Positions 1 to 8,149 of a stretch of 64,000 bases of DNA are shown here, in pieces. The first letter of the stretch is position 1. The number at the start of each line of letters is the position of its first letter. The translations under genes were made by a program, and so were the position numbers. The stretch is from Thorsellia kenyensis (GTDB taxonomy: Bacteria; Pseudomonadota; Gammaproteobacteria; Enterobacterales; Thorselliaceae): positions 27,734 to 91,733 of the forward strand of contig NZ_JBHLXE010000111.1 of the NCBI RefSeq assembly GCF_042432445.1, in the 5' to 3' direction. Under the pieces are notes generated by a model, which did no database searches, was not told the DNA's origin, and saw only the letters and a program-made list of their open reading frames with translations.

Positions 1-1127
1 TTAGAACTAACGTTGTTGTTCACCTTAAATCCATTAGGTATTTTTTTATTAAAAATAGATCGCATGATTTCCTTTATTTCATTAGTTCTCGAAGACATAT
101 GCTCTCTGTGGTTTTGTTTAAAAGAATCTTCAAAATCATAGAGTGTAGACATAAGCTCTTGTGTAATTTTATCTCGATTAAAATTCGAGATAAGGGTTAC
201 TTCCCTTGGTGGAATTCTCTTAGAGATCAATGTGAGTGACATGGCATATAAAGGATCATCTTTTTCAGAAATAAACAATGAAATAGGGCCTGCTTGTTCA
301 GTTAAGACGTATATCACAGGACCATCTACCTCAATTGGCACAGTACTACTGGTTTTAACCTGAGGATTTTTAAACGGGGTTATGAATCGATTAAGATGAT
401 TCACAGCAATTGGAATGAGATGATTAACCCCCTCTTCTATTTGAATAATTTCTTTTTGCTTTAATGATTCATTAGATTTAAGGTTAGAAGAAAGCGATGT
501 CGATATGTTTTCGCTTTCCTTTAGATTTGTCAGATCATTTTTTGAATTCATTTGTGAATCTATAAGATATTCAATATTATGGGTTTTCTCTTTTAAATCT
601 TCGCTAGCTAAAATACTTTTTTTCTCGTCAAGCCTTTGTCCTAATTTAATTTCTGTCTCTTGTGCTGAATGAAAGTTTTTTTCACTATATTTATCTGGCG
701 CCTTTTTAATGCTATTTAAATTCAATTCTGCCGCTACAATATTTTTGTCTAAAGACACATGGAGTGTCGGAGTTTGAATAATAAGTAAAATATTTTCTAT
801 CATGTGCTGAGAAAAAGTGAATAGCTCTTTGTTATTTATATCAACTAATTGATGAGAGAAATTAATCGGTTCCTTTTTATAATCTACTGTGCTATCACTA
901 TCAGCCCATATAAATGCAGAATAGGCAAAAAAAAGAAACATGATAATAATAGTTCTAATGTGAAAGGATATAAGTCGTTGTGCTCTTTTAAATAAAAGAG
1001 CTAACAGTTGAGGTTTACTCTGTAAACGCTTATATTTCCAAATTAATTGATTCATTTTTTTCTTAACATAAAAAAAATCGAGAAAATTTGTGTTATCAAA
1101 ATTTAATTGTCGTTTGTTGTTTTTCAT
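1..1127 (-). CDS. traK: TraK, type-F conjugative transfer outer-membrane (secretin-like) protein, partial
   Basis: The gene runs off the left edge with 375 codons visible and no stop. The TraK-type core is at about residues 205-300, with key stretches VNHLNRFITPFKNPQV and SLTLISKRIPPREVTL, which match TraK of SXT/R391-type systems. In F-type systems TraK sits in the outer-membrane core complex with TraB and TraV. A hydrophobic segment ending FAYSAFIWA (about residues 60-74) looks like a signal peptide but is preceded by over 50 basic and polar residues. A long K/E/S-rich linker then separates it from the core. The ATG has a GGAT-type ribosome site and begins 8 bases after the traE stop. An internal ATG at residue 26 is an alternative start. 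The family call is firm; the N-terminal layout is odd. Confidence 0.85.
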   Translation of the reverse strand, partial: MKNNKRQLNFDNTNFLDFFYVKKKMNQLIWKYKRLQSKPQLLALLFKRAQRLISFHIRTIIIMFLFFAYSAFIWADSDSTVDYKKEPINFSHQLVDINNKELFTFSQHMIENILLIIQTPTLHVSLDKNIVAAELNLNSIKKAPDKYSEKNFHSAQETEIKLGQRLDEKKSILASEDLKEKTHNIEYLIDSQMNSKNDLTNLKESENISTSLSSNLKSNESLKQKEIIQIEEGVNHLIPIAVNHLNRFITPFKNPQVKTSSTVPIEVDGPVIYVLTEQAGPISLFISEKDDPLYAMSLTLISKRIPPREVTLISNFNRDKITQELMSTLYDFEDSFKQNHREHMSSRTNEIKEIMRSIFNKKIPNGFKVNNNVSS

Positions 1128-1135
1128 AAATATCC

Positions 1136-1699
1136 TTATTTACGAGGTTGACCTTGATATGTGCTCATCCACATAACGATAGGCATAAAATTTTGGATCT
1201 TAATTTCAAATTCATATGTTCTTAGCTCCCGACTTGATTCCCCTGCTATACCTGAAACAATCGAATAACCAGTAACGTAAATTTTTCCATTTTCTACATC
1301 ATGCTCTACTTGCCTAGGCCCAAAACTTAACGTCACACGATCATTCTTTATCTGTTGCGATTGCATATGAAGAACATCCATGACATGCTGGTAAATGCCA
1401 GGAGATAACATGGGGGATAATGCTGATTCAATAAGAGACACATTACCAGGGGTAACGTTTCCGACGAGTCCTGAGAAGTACAAAGCTAAAGAGGTTAAAT
1501 ACTCCGAAGACGCCGAATATTTTTCAATATTCGCTTGTTCATTAAGTGTCGGGGGAATAAAAGTCACTATGCTTTTTTGATGAAAGTTTTGAATTGTTAG
1601 AAAAAGGATAATGATGAGTTCTAAAATCAATACTATTTTAAATATTTTATTCTCTTCAATTACTCCTAAATACTTCTTAGTAAAGAGATCATATCTCAT
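1136..1699 (-). CDS. traE: TraE, conjugative transfer inner-membrane pilus assembly protein
   Basis: A 187-residue protein of the TraE family, the VirB8-like bitopic inner-membrane component of F-type type IV secretion. It has a short cytoplasmic N-terminus, one membrane helix at about residues 20-37 (IFKIVLILELIIILFL) and a periplasmic domain. Typical of the family are the segment SPGIYQHVMDVL and the strand-rich end with YVTGYSIVSG. Length matches the family (about 190). Its ATG overlaps the traL stop as ATGA, so the two are translationally coupled, and traK follows after 8 bases. The order traL-traE-traK is the universal order in F-, SXT- and GGI-type loci. Confidence 0.9.
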   Translation of the reverse strand: MRYDLFTKKYLGVIEENKIFKIVLILELIIILFLTIQNFHQKSIVTFIPPTLNEQANIEKYSASSEYLTSLALYFSGLVGNVTPGNVSLIESALSPMLSPGIYQHVMDVLHMQSQQIKNDRVTLSFGPRQVEHDVENGKIYVTGYSIVSGIAGESSRELRTYEFEIKIQNFMPIVMWMSTYQGQPRK

Positions 1700-1983
1700 G
1701 GATAGTAACTCCTCACAAATGGATTTGGAATTGATTTAGCATTTAAAGGCAAAACTCCTTTCCAATACATATAATGCAACAAATACCCATCGGGTTTACC
1801 GTTTCGAAATCGCCTATACAATTTTGTAAACACTAGTCCAAGTGCTGTTAGCACAAATGCTTGCTCGATAAATATGCCTAATACTAAACCTAATAAAATA
1901 GGTGCCATTTCATCCGCACTCCACAGTAAAAAATGAGGTGGCTCATCTATATAACTTGGTATTTCAATTAGCTGCAGTGTCAT
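1696..1983 (-). CDS. traL: TraL, conjugative transfer pilus assembly membrane protein
   Basis: A 95-residue small membrane protein of the TraL (VirB3-like) family. It starts with the diagnostic IPSYIDEPPHFLLWSADE stretch, followed by a hydrophobic region at about residues 28-52 and a basic end. The start at 1983 was chosen because AAGGAGGG lies 9 bases upstream; a longer reading to 2055 would add 24 residues that the family lacks. It is the first gene of the leftward traL-traE-traK run. Upstream is a 122-bp gap shared with a divergent hydrolase gene, so a traL promoter should lie there. Confidence 0.9.
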   Translation of the reverse strand: MTLQLIEIPSYIDEPPHFLLWSADEMAPILLGLVLGIFIEQAFVLTALGLVFTKLYRRFRNGKPDGYLLHYMYWKGVLPLNAKSIPNPFVRSYYP

Positions 1984-2105
1984 TTGAAAATCCCTCCTTA
2001 AAATGACAAAATATGACATAAATTTGCTGTCACTTGGGATGAGAAAACTATACAATTAGTTATTATTTTGACATCAACCCACTTAGAGTCCTCTATGGAG
2101 TAACA

Positions 2106-2678
2106 ATGGATTTAATCAAGCATGTTTCTATTGGCGTTTTGTGTTTAGTTCAAACCACTGCTTTTGCGTTTAATGACTCTCTTACATCCTCTAAAACAAC
2201 TCAATCATCCATGAATTTTGGGTTATCACCTTCTCAAAATGATAAAAATCTTTTGTTGACGAAATCCGACAAAATATCTAAAAACTCAAAGTTTTCAACC
2301 GTGATTTATAATAAAAACTGGGATTTACAAGGATCTATTAATTATTTAAAAGCGAATGCACAACCGAAAAGTACAGGTGAATGTGCAAAAGCCGTTAGAC
2401 TGGCTCTAGCGCAAGGTGGTATTCATATTGAAGCAGTCCCTAGTGCAAAATATTTAGGAGAAAGCCTAATGAATAAAGGATTTAAAGAAATACCTAAAGA
2501 CAGTCAATTGATTGCGGGCGATATCGCAGTAATACAGCCTCCGAAGGGAGATATCCATGGTCATTCTGCTATGTTCGATGGGAAAATATGGATATCAGAT
2601 TTTAAACAACAAACTTTTTATCCAGGTAATGATTACCTTATATCAAAACCACAATATAAAATTTATCGATTAAATTAA
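2106..2678 (+). CDS. Secreted CHAP/NlpC-P60-like peptidoglycan hydrolase (putative)
   Basis: A 190-residue protein with a signal peptide (residues 1-21, ending AFA) and a papain-like amidase pattern: STGECAKAVRLAL with candidate nucleophile Cys93, then HGHSAMFDG with candidate catalytic His153, then WISDF and FYPG. This arrangement occurs in CHAP-like peptidoglycan amidases, including cell-wall-degrading effectors. GGAG lies 5 bases before the ATG. It is divergent from traL. F-type and GGI transfer loci often carry a wall hydrolase close to traL, so a role in opening the wall for the secretion channel is plausible, but an antibacterial effector or a cargo gene is equally possible. No immunity gene is visible beside it. 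Confidence 0.6.
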   Translation: MDLIKHVSIGVLCLVQTTAFAFNDSLTSSKTTQSSMNFGLSPSQNDKNLLLTKSDKISKNSKFSTVIYNKNWDLQGSINYLKANAQPKSTGECAKAVRLALAQGGIHIEAVPSAKYLGESLMNKGFKEIPKDSQLIAGDIAVIQPPKGDIHGHSAMFDGKIWISDFKQQTFYPGNDYLISKPQYKIYRLN

Positions 2679-3306
2679 TAAAACGAATGGATTGCGGTAA
2701 CAAGATAAAAACATATTTGACTTAAAAATCATAGGGAATAATTTAATCAATACCCGTCTACTCGCAGTGTTAACAAGTCTACTTCCTCTAAAGTTAGAGC
2801 TTTTAAATACTAAAAGGATGTAGTTCTCTTCTATTCACTTACCTTAAGTGGAATAACAATAAATATCTTAATCATGACTTAGTCAACTTATTGAAAAAAA
2901 TAAGTAATAAACCATAAGAAGGTAAGTCATCCCTATCAATGGGGGAAAGGGCGCACACCTGTTTGTTATCAAATAACTAAAATGATACTTAACTAAATTC
3001 CTGAAGTACGGCAAACAAATAGTGTAGATAAGTAATTTAAAATTGCCATTCATAAGTAACATCTATATTAATCAGCTACTCTAAGTTCGTTCTATTTTCT
3101 TGCTTATCCAATAGGAGAAGCAACCTTTTCACAATAAAAGTTAACAAAAGCACTCAGAGTAATCTCTTGACGCAGTACTTATTTCGTTACTTTCACTTTC
3201 TACCAATTTTTTACTTCTTTTTAATTCTATTTACCCCCTAACCAGATTTTGATTTGAATGATTATTTTTGCAACTTTCAATTATTCTGAATATTTACCCA
3301 CATATA

Positions 3307-3322
3307 TGTGAATATTCTCACA
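3307..3322. promoter_or_regulatory. CRP-like binding site upstream of nupC
   Basis: TGTGA-ATATTC-TCACA is a perfect match to the two half-sites of the enterobacterial CRP consensus. It lies about 185 bp upstream of the best nupC promoter, farther than usual for direct activation. cAMP-CRP control of nupC is established in E. coli; its operation here is inferred. Confidence 0.55.
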
Positions 3323-3382
3323 TAAACCCCAGTTAATTATTGAAAATTCATATTATTCCATAACATATTAAAATACAGACAG

Positions 3383-3445
3383 CAAATTTGTTAAGTTAAT
3401 CACAATTAACAACAAATAAAAGCAACCAAACAAACAAATTTGTTA
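3383..3445. promoter_or_regulatory. Paired palindromes upstream of nupC, possible operator
   Basis: CAAATTTGTTA occurs twice, beginning 52 bp apart (3383 and 3435), which is about five helical turns. The second copy is the core of the 12-bp palindrome AACAAATTTGTT. Between them lies GTTAAT-CACA-ATTAAC. Repeats in phase on the helix suggest a dimeric regulator. I cannot name it. Confidence 0.4.
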
Positions 3446-3451
3446 GAATGA

Positions 3452-3492
3452 GATCAAATTCTAAAATTAATTCAATTTTGAGAATTTAGATC
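3452..3492. promoter_or_regulatory. Large imperfect palindrome overlapping the nupC -35 region
   Basis: GATC-AAATTCT-AAATT is mirrored by AATTTTGAGAATTTAGATC around a centre near 3472, giving two arms of about 19 bases with one insertion and one mismatch. The right arm covers the -35 hexamer, as expected of a repressor site. Confidence 0.45.
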
Positions 3493-3505
3493 AATACTCT
3501 ATAAT
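3478..3505 (+). promoter_or_regulatory. Likely sigma-70 promoter for nupC
   Basis: TTGAGA and TATAAT are separated by 16 bases, about 185 bases upstream of the nupC start. This leaves an untranslated leader of roughly 175 bases. Confidence 0.5.
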
Positions 3506-3689
3506 CCCTAAGATATATTCAATTAAAATTGTAATTTGCTATGATGGTTTAAACGGTCTTGTATCAATTACAAACAGTTTAAGTATTTAACAAATCATTT
3601 TTTGAATTATTAAAGCCTGCTTTAAAAGAGCATTGAAAATTGTAATACTCATTATTGGCATTTATTGCTACTTAACAAGGAATCTAATT

Positions 3690-4952
3690 ATGACATCTAT
3701 TCTGATGAGCTTGGTTGGTATGGCAGTACTAATTAGCATTGCTCTATTATTTTGTGATAACCGAAAAGCAATTAAATATCAAACCGTAATAGGTGCTTTC
3801 GCAATTCAATTTTTATTCGGGGGATTTATATTATATGTCCCTTGGGGAAGGGATTTACTTGCTGGTTTTTCGGCCGGCGTACAAAATGTTATTGATTATG
3901 GTAAAAGTGGATCGGAATTTTTATTCTCAGGTCTGATTTCAAATGTGAATAGCTTTGGTTTTATCTTTGCCTTCCAAGTCCTACCCACATTAATCTTTTT
4001 CTCTGCTTTAATCGCCGTTTTATATCACATTGGCATTATGCAGTGGGTAATAAAAATTTTAGGTGGTGGTCTTCAAAAAGCATTAGGGACATCTAAAGCG
4101 GAATCTATGTCTGCTTCAGCCAATATTTTTGTTGGTCAAACAGAAGCCCCTTTAGTTGTAAAACCCTACCTATCACGTATGACTGATTCTGAATTATTTG
4201 CAATTATGTGCGGTGGTCTGGCTTCGGTTGCTGGTGGTGTTCTCGCTGGATACGCTTCGATGGGTGTTCCCTTAGAGTATCTTGTTGCTGCTTCTTTTAT
4301 GGCTGCACCAGGTGGTTTGTTATTCGCTAAACTTATTAAACCTGAAACTGAAAAAATTCAAGAACTGAGTAATGATGACATTTCTGGCGGTGAAGAAAAA
4401 CCTGCTAACGTAATTGATGCTGCTGCTGGCGGCGCAGCAATGGGCCTAAAATTGGCTGCAAATGTTGGCGCTATGTTACTTGCTTTTGTTGGCTTAATTG
4501 CCCTAGTAAATGGCCTTTTAGGTGGCATTGGTGGCTGGTTTAACTATGATGGTTTGAGTTTAGAACTTATCCTAGGATGGCTTTTTTCTCCTCTTGCATT
4601 TTTGATAGGTGTTCCTTGGGATGAAGCGCAACTTGCAGGTAGCTTTATAGGTCAAAAGCTAGTTCTCAATGAATTTGTAGCTTATCTTTCATTTGTAGAA
4701 TATGTGGGTGAAAATGCATCAGTTGTTCCAACTACTGGTATTGTGATGACAGAAAAGACAACAGCAATTATTTCATTTGCTCTCTGCGGATTTGCAAATT
4801 TCTCATCTATTGCTATTTTACTTGGTGGCTTGGGCAGTTTGATCCCATCAAAACGTTCTACTATCGCTAAGATGGGTGTTAAAGCAATTATTGCAGGTAC
4901 TTTATCAAATCTGATGGCTGCGACAATTGCAGGGTTATTCCTCTCATTTTAA
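3690..4952 (+). CDS. nupC: NupC-type concentrative nucleoside transporter
   Basis: A 420-residue cation-coupled nucleoside importer of the CNT family. It has the hallmark GQTEAPLVVKPYLSRMT segment (about residues 146-162), a G-rich scaffold, and the C-terminal EKTTAIISFALCGFANFSSI block that binds nucleoside and cation. About ten hydrophobic segments span the protein. The ATG at 3690 was chosen for AAGGAA 8 bases upstream; the frame opens earlier only at a TTG. It stands alone with its own control region, inside the block that separates the tra genes. The permeant (pyrimidine or broad) cannot be read from sequence. Confidence 0.92.
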   Translation: MTSILMSLVGMAVLISIALLFCDNRKAIKYQTVIGAFAIQFLFGGFILYVPWGRDLLAGFSAGVQNVIDYGKSGSEFLFSGLISNVNSFGFIFAFQVLPTLIFFSALIAVLYHIGIMQWVIKILGGGLQKALGTSKAESMSASANIFVGQTEAPLVVKPYLSRMTDSELFAIMCGGLASVAGGVLAGYASMGVPLEYLVAASFMAAPGGLLFAKLIKPETEKIQELSNDDISGGEEKPANVIDAAAGGAAMGLKLAANVGAMLLAFVGLIALVNGLLGGIGGWFNYDGLSLELILGWLFSPLAFLIGVPWDEAQLAGSFIGQKLVLNEFVAYLSFVEYVGENASVVPTTGIVMTEKTTAIISFALCGFANFSSIAILLGGLGSLIPSKRSTIAKMGVKAIIAGTLSNLMAATIAGLFLSF

Positions 4953-4981
4953 TTAGCTTATAAAGCCTTCAGTTAATATTA

Positions 4982-5033
4982 ATATCCAAAGAGTTCCTTA
5001 TTTTATAGCTTAATAAGAAAACGCTTTGGATAT
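4982..5033 (+). terminator. Two-tier stem-loop after nupC
   Basis: Outer arms ATATCCAAAG and CTTTGGATAT pair perfectly. Inside them TTCCTTATT pairs with AATAAGAA with one bulge. There is no strong T run after it, so it may protect the mRNA end rather than terminate. Confidence 0.45.
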
Positions 5034-5181
5034 CTCTGCTTTTAGAAATGAATTTTAACTAAGAGCTAAATTCCAAACACTCCTTAGCTTTTCATTGAGC
5101 AATTAATATTTACGCTTTCCTAACTTAGTTCAGAGCAATTGATTAAAACTCGTTTGCTCAAAATAGACATTTCTAATGTAA

Positions 5182-5215
5182 GTATGGGTGATTATCTGAT
5201 AATAATCACCCATAC
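5182..5215. terminator. Strong hairpin between nupC and betT
   Basis: GTATGGGTGATTAT and ATAATCACCCATAC form a perfect 14-bp stem with a 6-base loop. It sits between two convergent genes and probably acts as a shared terminator. The T tract is weak on both sides. Confidence 0.6.
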
Positions 5216-5252
5216 TTTAAGATCTTGTCGAACAAAAATGGATAGACTGACT

Positions 5253-7232
5253 TTATCTCAATACATGCAGAAAATGAAGATGTCTTTCATATTGTTCTAC
5301 AATATCATTAATGACGTCCTGACTAGTCCACCCCATGATGTCATAATTTTGTCCACCCTCTTTTAAAAAGACTTCCGCTCGGAAATATTTAGCATTCTCA
5401 CTGTCATCCTCTGTCGATGCAAAATCTGGCTTGAGATAGGCTATTGGTTTCACTTCATAAACAAAATCAATTTCACTGCCATGAGAGACCGTTAATTTAA
5501 GGCTATTTTCCTCACCTGATTCTATTGTCGTTGCCACCCCTTGACGAGTGAATTCTTCACATACCGTATCAAAACTTAACTTAAGCACTTCATTCAGAAA
5601 TCTTTCTATATGAGTACGTCTTGGGTAAATCATTAAATTACGCATTCTTTTTTGCCAGTTCATATTGGTAGATGAAATATTCCCTGATGTATTTAATGAT
5701 TGCTGAGCTATCATTTTCTTCGTATGATCAATCCTCAGAGCTTTTACCAGTCCCCACATAGATATCAATAAAATAAACGTAAAGGGAAATGCACTAGCCA
5801 CAGTAGCTGCTTGTAATGCAGCTAAGCCACCCGCTAGCAATAATGCTATTGCTATAATACCCACGGTAATAGACCAAAATGCTCTCTGATAGGCTGGTGT
5901 ATCTGTTTTTCCTCCTGATGCTAGCATATCGATAACTAAAGCGCCTGAATCAGCAGATGTCACAAAAAATACAATAATCAATACCAGAGATAAAAATGAA
6001 AGAAATGTGGACATAGGGTAATATTGTAAAAATTCAAACAATACAATCGGCGTATTTGTTTTAGCTATTTCAGCTAAGTTTGATAATGCATCAGATTGAA
6101 CAATATTAATTGCTGAATTTCCAAATACTGTCATCCATAAAAACGTAAAGCCTGCTGGAACAAATAAAACACCAAAAACAAACTCACGAATACTTCTGCC
6201 CTTAGAAATTCTAGCGATAAATAATCCTACAAATGGGGACCATGATAACCACCAGCCCCAGTAGAAAAGTGTCCATCCACCTATCCAGTCAGTCGGCTGA
6301 TAAGCATACAGGTTGAAACTTTTATAAACAATGTCTGAAAAATAAGCGCCTGCATTTTGTAAAAAGGCTTTCAACAAATAAATGGTAGGACCAAGCAGCA
6401 GTATCAATATCATCAATATAATGGCAAAGAATAAATTCGTTTGTGATAAAATTTTGATCCCTTTATCTAGACCTGTTGTAACAGATAGAGTAGCTAGGCT
6501 TGTAGCAAAAATGATAAGTATAATCTGCACAGTTCTATCTACAGGAATATCAAATAAATAATTTAATCCGCTGTTGATCTGTAATACACCAAATCCAAGC
6601 GAGGTTGCCACCCCAAATACTGTGCCTAATAGCGCAAATGTATCAATTGCATTACCTATAGGTCCATAAATTTTATCTTTTATTAAGGGATAAAGTGCAG
6701 AACGTAAACTTAGTGGCAGCCCATGTCTAAAACTAAAAAAAGCGAGTATTATCGCAACCATAGCATAAATAGCCCAACCATGGAGTCCCCAGTGGAAATA
6801 GGTTAATTTAAGCGCTTCTTGGGCATCTGTAATTTGTCCTCCCTCTCCTAGAGGTGGTGAGACAAAATGCATTAGTGGCTCCGCAACACCAAAGAACATT
6901 AGGCCAATCCCCATCCCTGTTGAAAAGAGCATTGCAAACCACGTGAAATTCCCATAATCAGGGCTTTCATGATCAAGCCCTAACTTGATATCACCTAAAC
7001 GACTAATTCCAAGTACTATGGTCGTAAAAAATATCACAGCAACAGTAAATACATAAAACCAACCAACATCACTAATTAACCAAGATTGAAGATCTTCAAA
7101 TGTATTTTTCATTTTTTCTGGTTGCCAAAAACTCATTCCAACCAGTAAAAATATAATGGTAATTGCGCTAATAAATACCTGCCAATTAACTTTCAACAAT
7201 GAAGGTTTAGTTGGCGTTAGTTGTTCACTCAT
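5253..7232 (-). CDS. betT: BCCT-family choline/betaine transporter (BetT-like)
   Basis: A 659-residue member of the betaine-choline-carnitine transporter family. It has twelve predicted membrane segments and the family signature GWTLFYWGWWLSWSPF at about residues 315-330, including the tryptophan cluster of the substrate site. A cytoplasmic tail of about 150 residues follows the last membrane helix. BetT of E. coli is 677 residues and has such an osmosensing tail, so BetT is the best fit; glycine-betaine or carnitine carriers of the family are alternatives. AGGAG lies about 10 bases before the ATG. No betA, betB or betI is nearby, so it probably supplies osmoprotectant rather than a linked oxidation pathway. 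Confidence 0.85.
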   Translation of the reverse strand: MSEQLTPTKPSLLKVNWQVFISAITIIFLLVGMSFWQPEKMKNTFEDLQSWLISDVGWFYVFTVAVIFFTTIVLGISRLGDIKLGLDHESPDYGNFTWFAMLFSTGMGIGLMFFGVAEPLMHFVSPPLGEGGQITDAQEALKLTYFHWGLHGWAIYAMVAIILAFFSFRHGLPLSLRSALYPLIKDKIYGPIGNAIDTFALLGTVFGVATSLGFGVLQINSGLNYLFDIPVDRTVQIILIIFATSLATLSVTTGLDKGIKILSQTNLFFAIILMILILLLGPTIYLLKAFLQNAGAYFSDIVYKSFNLYAYQPTDWIGGWTLFYWGWWLSWSPFVGLFIARISKGRSIREFVFGVLFVPAGFTFLWMTVFGNSAINIVQSDALSNLAEIAKTNTPIVLFEFLQYYPMSTFLSFLSLVLIIVFFVTSADSGALVIDMLASGGKTDTPAYQRAFWSITVGIIAIALLLAGGLAALQAATVASAFPFTFILLISMWGLVKALRIDHTKKMIAQQSLNTSGNISSTNMNWQKRMRNLMIYPRRTHIERFLNEVLKLSFDTVCEEFTRQGVATTIESGEENSLKLTVSHGSEIDFVYEVKPIAYLKPDFASTEDDSENAKYFRAEVFLKEGGQNYDIMGWTSQDVINDIVEQYERHLHFLHVLR

Positions 7233-8149
7233 TATAAATAGACTCCTAAATTGATAATAATTAAATGTAACTTACTTAATACACTTTTGTAAGGATATTA
7301 AAGATTAGATTCAAAGGACTAAGTCAAAAATTTTTATAAACGGCAATAAATGAATAAAAAGGAAGAGTACCTTTGCATTTTATTGCTTCTTTCATGAGGA
7401 CTTGCAATCAAAAACGAGGTAATAAGAAATGTAATTGCGATCCATTGCATTAGTTGAAAAACGCTTTAAAAAATTCCTTTTTAAATAACTCTTTTTTATT
7501 AATAGCATATATCTTTAAAAAAAGGTACTTGACAAATTTAAATGCAGTTTCAAAGATTACATTTAAGCTTATCAGAACATTTTACTCTGCAGTTTGAGAA
7601 ATTTGCATCTCATTTAAATTAAAATTAAAAACAATTACTTATATAAGATAAATGGTCTATTTGAGTCATACTAAGTCTAAACAAGAAAATATAAATGAAA
7701 AGATTTGTATTTTTTTGTCAGTTTAATTTATTTTTATGTTTTGAGATAACTTGATACAAATTGATTGGTTGATTAGACTATATTTTTGATACTAGTGAAT
7801 ATTTTAATTTCCCGAGAAACAGATACTAGAAAAATAGCTAAAGCCTGCTAGAATCATTGAGATCATTTTAATTTTATTAGTGGAAAATACTGATTAAATT
7901 TGAACTATTCAATTACACTAAACTGAGTAATTTAAACTCATGTTTTTTTTGTTTTTTGTTTTTTGTTTTTTGGGTCGGGATCTTTTTTAATATTTCATTT
8001 TGAACGATTAATATTAGATTTCTTCTTGCTTGTCAAAATGACGAATGACGTTATTTAATACGTTGGGAACAAAAATAGACAAGATAAGTCTCTTCAAACC
8101 AAGCATACTTTCTATTTATTGAAGACAAACTATTTAAAAAGGATGATTT
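7233..8149. other. Non-coding gap between betT and the galactose regulator
   Basis: About 900 bases of very AT-rich DNA between divergent genes, with no supportable gene. It must hold the promoters of both. The one distinct pattern is the T-rich heptamer repeat noted separately. Confidence 0.6.
7942..7971 (+). repeat. GTTTTTT heptamer repeat
   Basis: Four head-to-tail units of G plus six T (the first has eight T) end in GGGTCGGG, about 180 bases before the regulator start. Such tracts slip easily in replication and could alter promoter geometry. Confidence 0.7.

Larger units (their letters stand above)
2679..3689. other. Long non-coding gap before nupC
   Basis: About 1 kb with no supportable gene. 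The left 600 bases hold no pattern I recognise and may be decayed sequence at the cargo boundary. The right 400 bases carry a dense set of palindromes, a CRP-like site and a promoter, annotated separately. Confidence 0.6.

Noticed and set aside
2068..2096. TTGACA at 2068 with CTCTAT as a promoter for the CHAP gene
   Set aside because: Transcription would begin almost at the start codon and exclude the GGAG ribosome site, so this pair is unlikely to be the working promoter.
2679..3300. Possible decayed gene or insertion-sequence remnant after the CHAP gene
   Set aside because: No frame on either strand gives a recognisable protein segment and no terminal repeats were seen.
5139..5366. A 75-codon plus-strand frame after nupC
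   Set aside because: It runs through the 5182-5215 hairpin and into the end of betT on the other strand; no ribosome site or family features.
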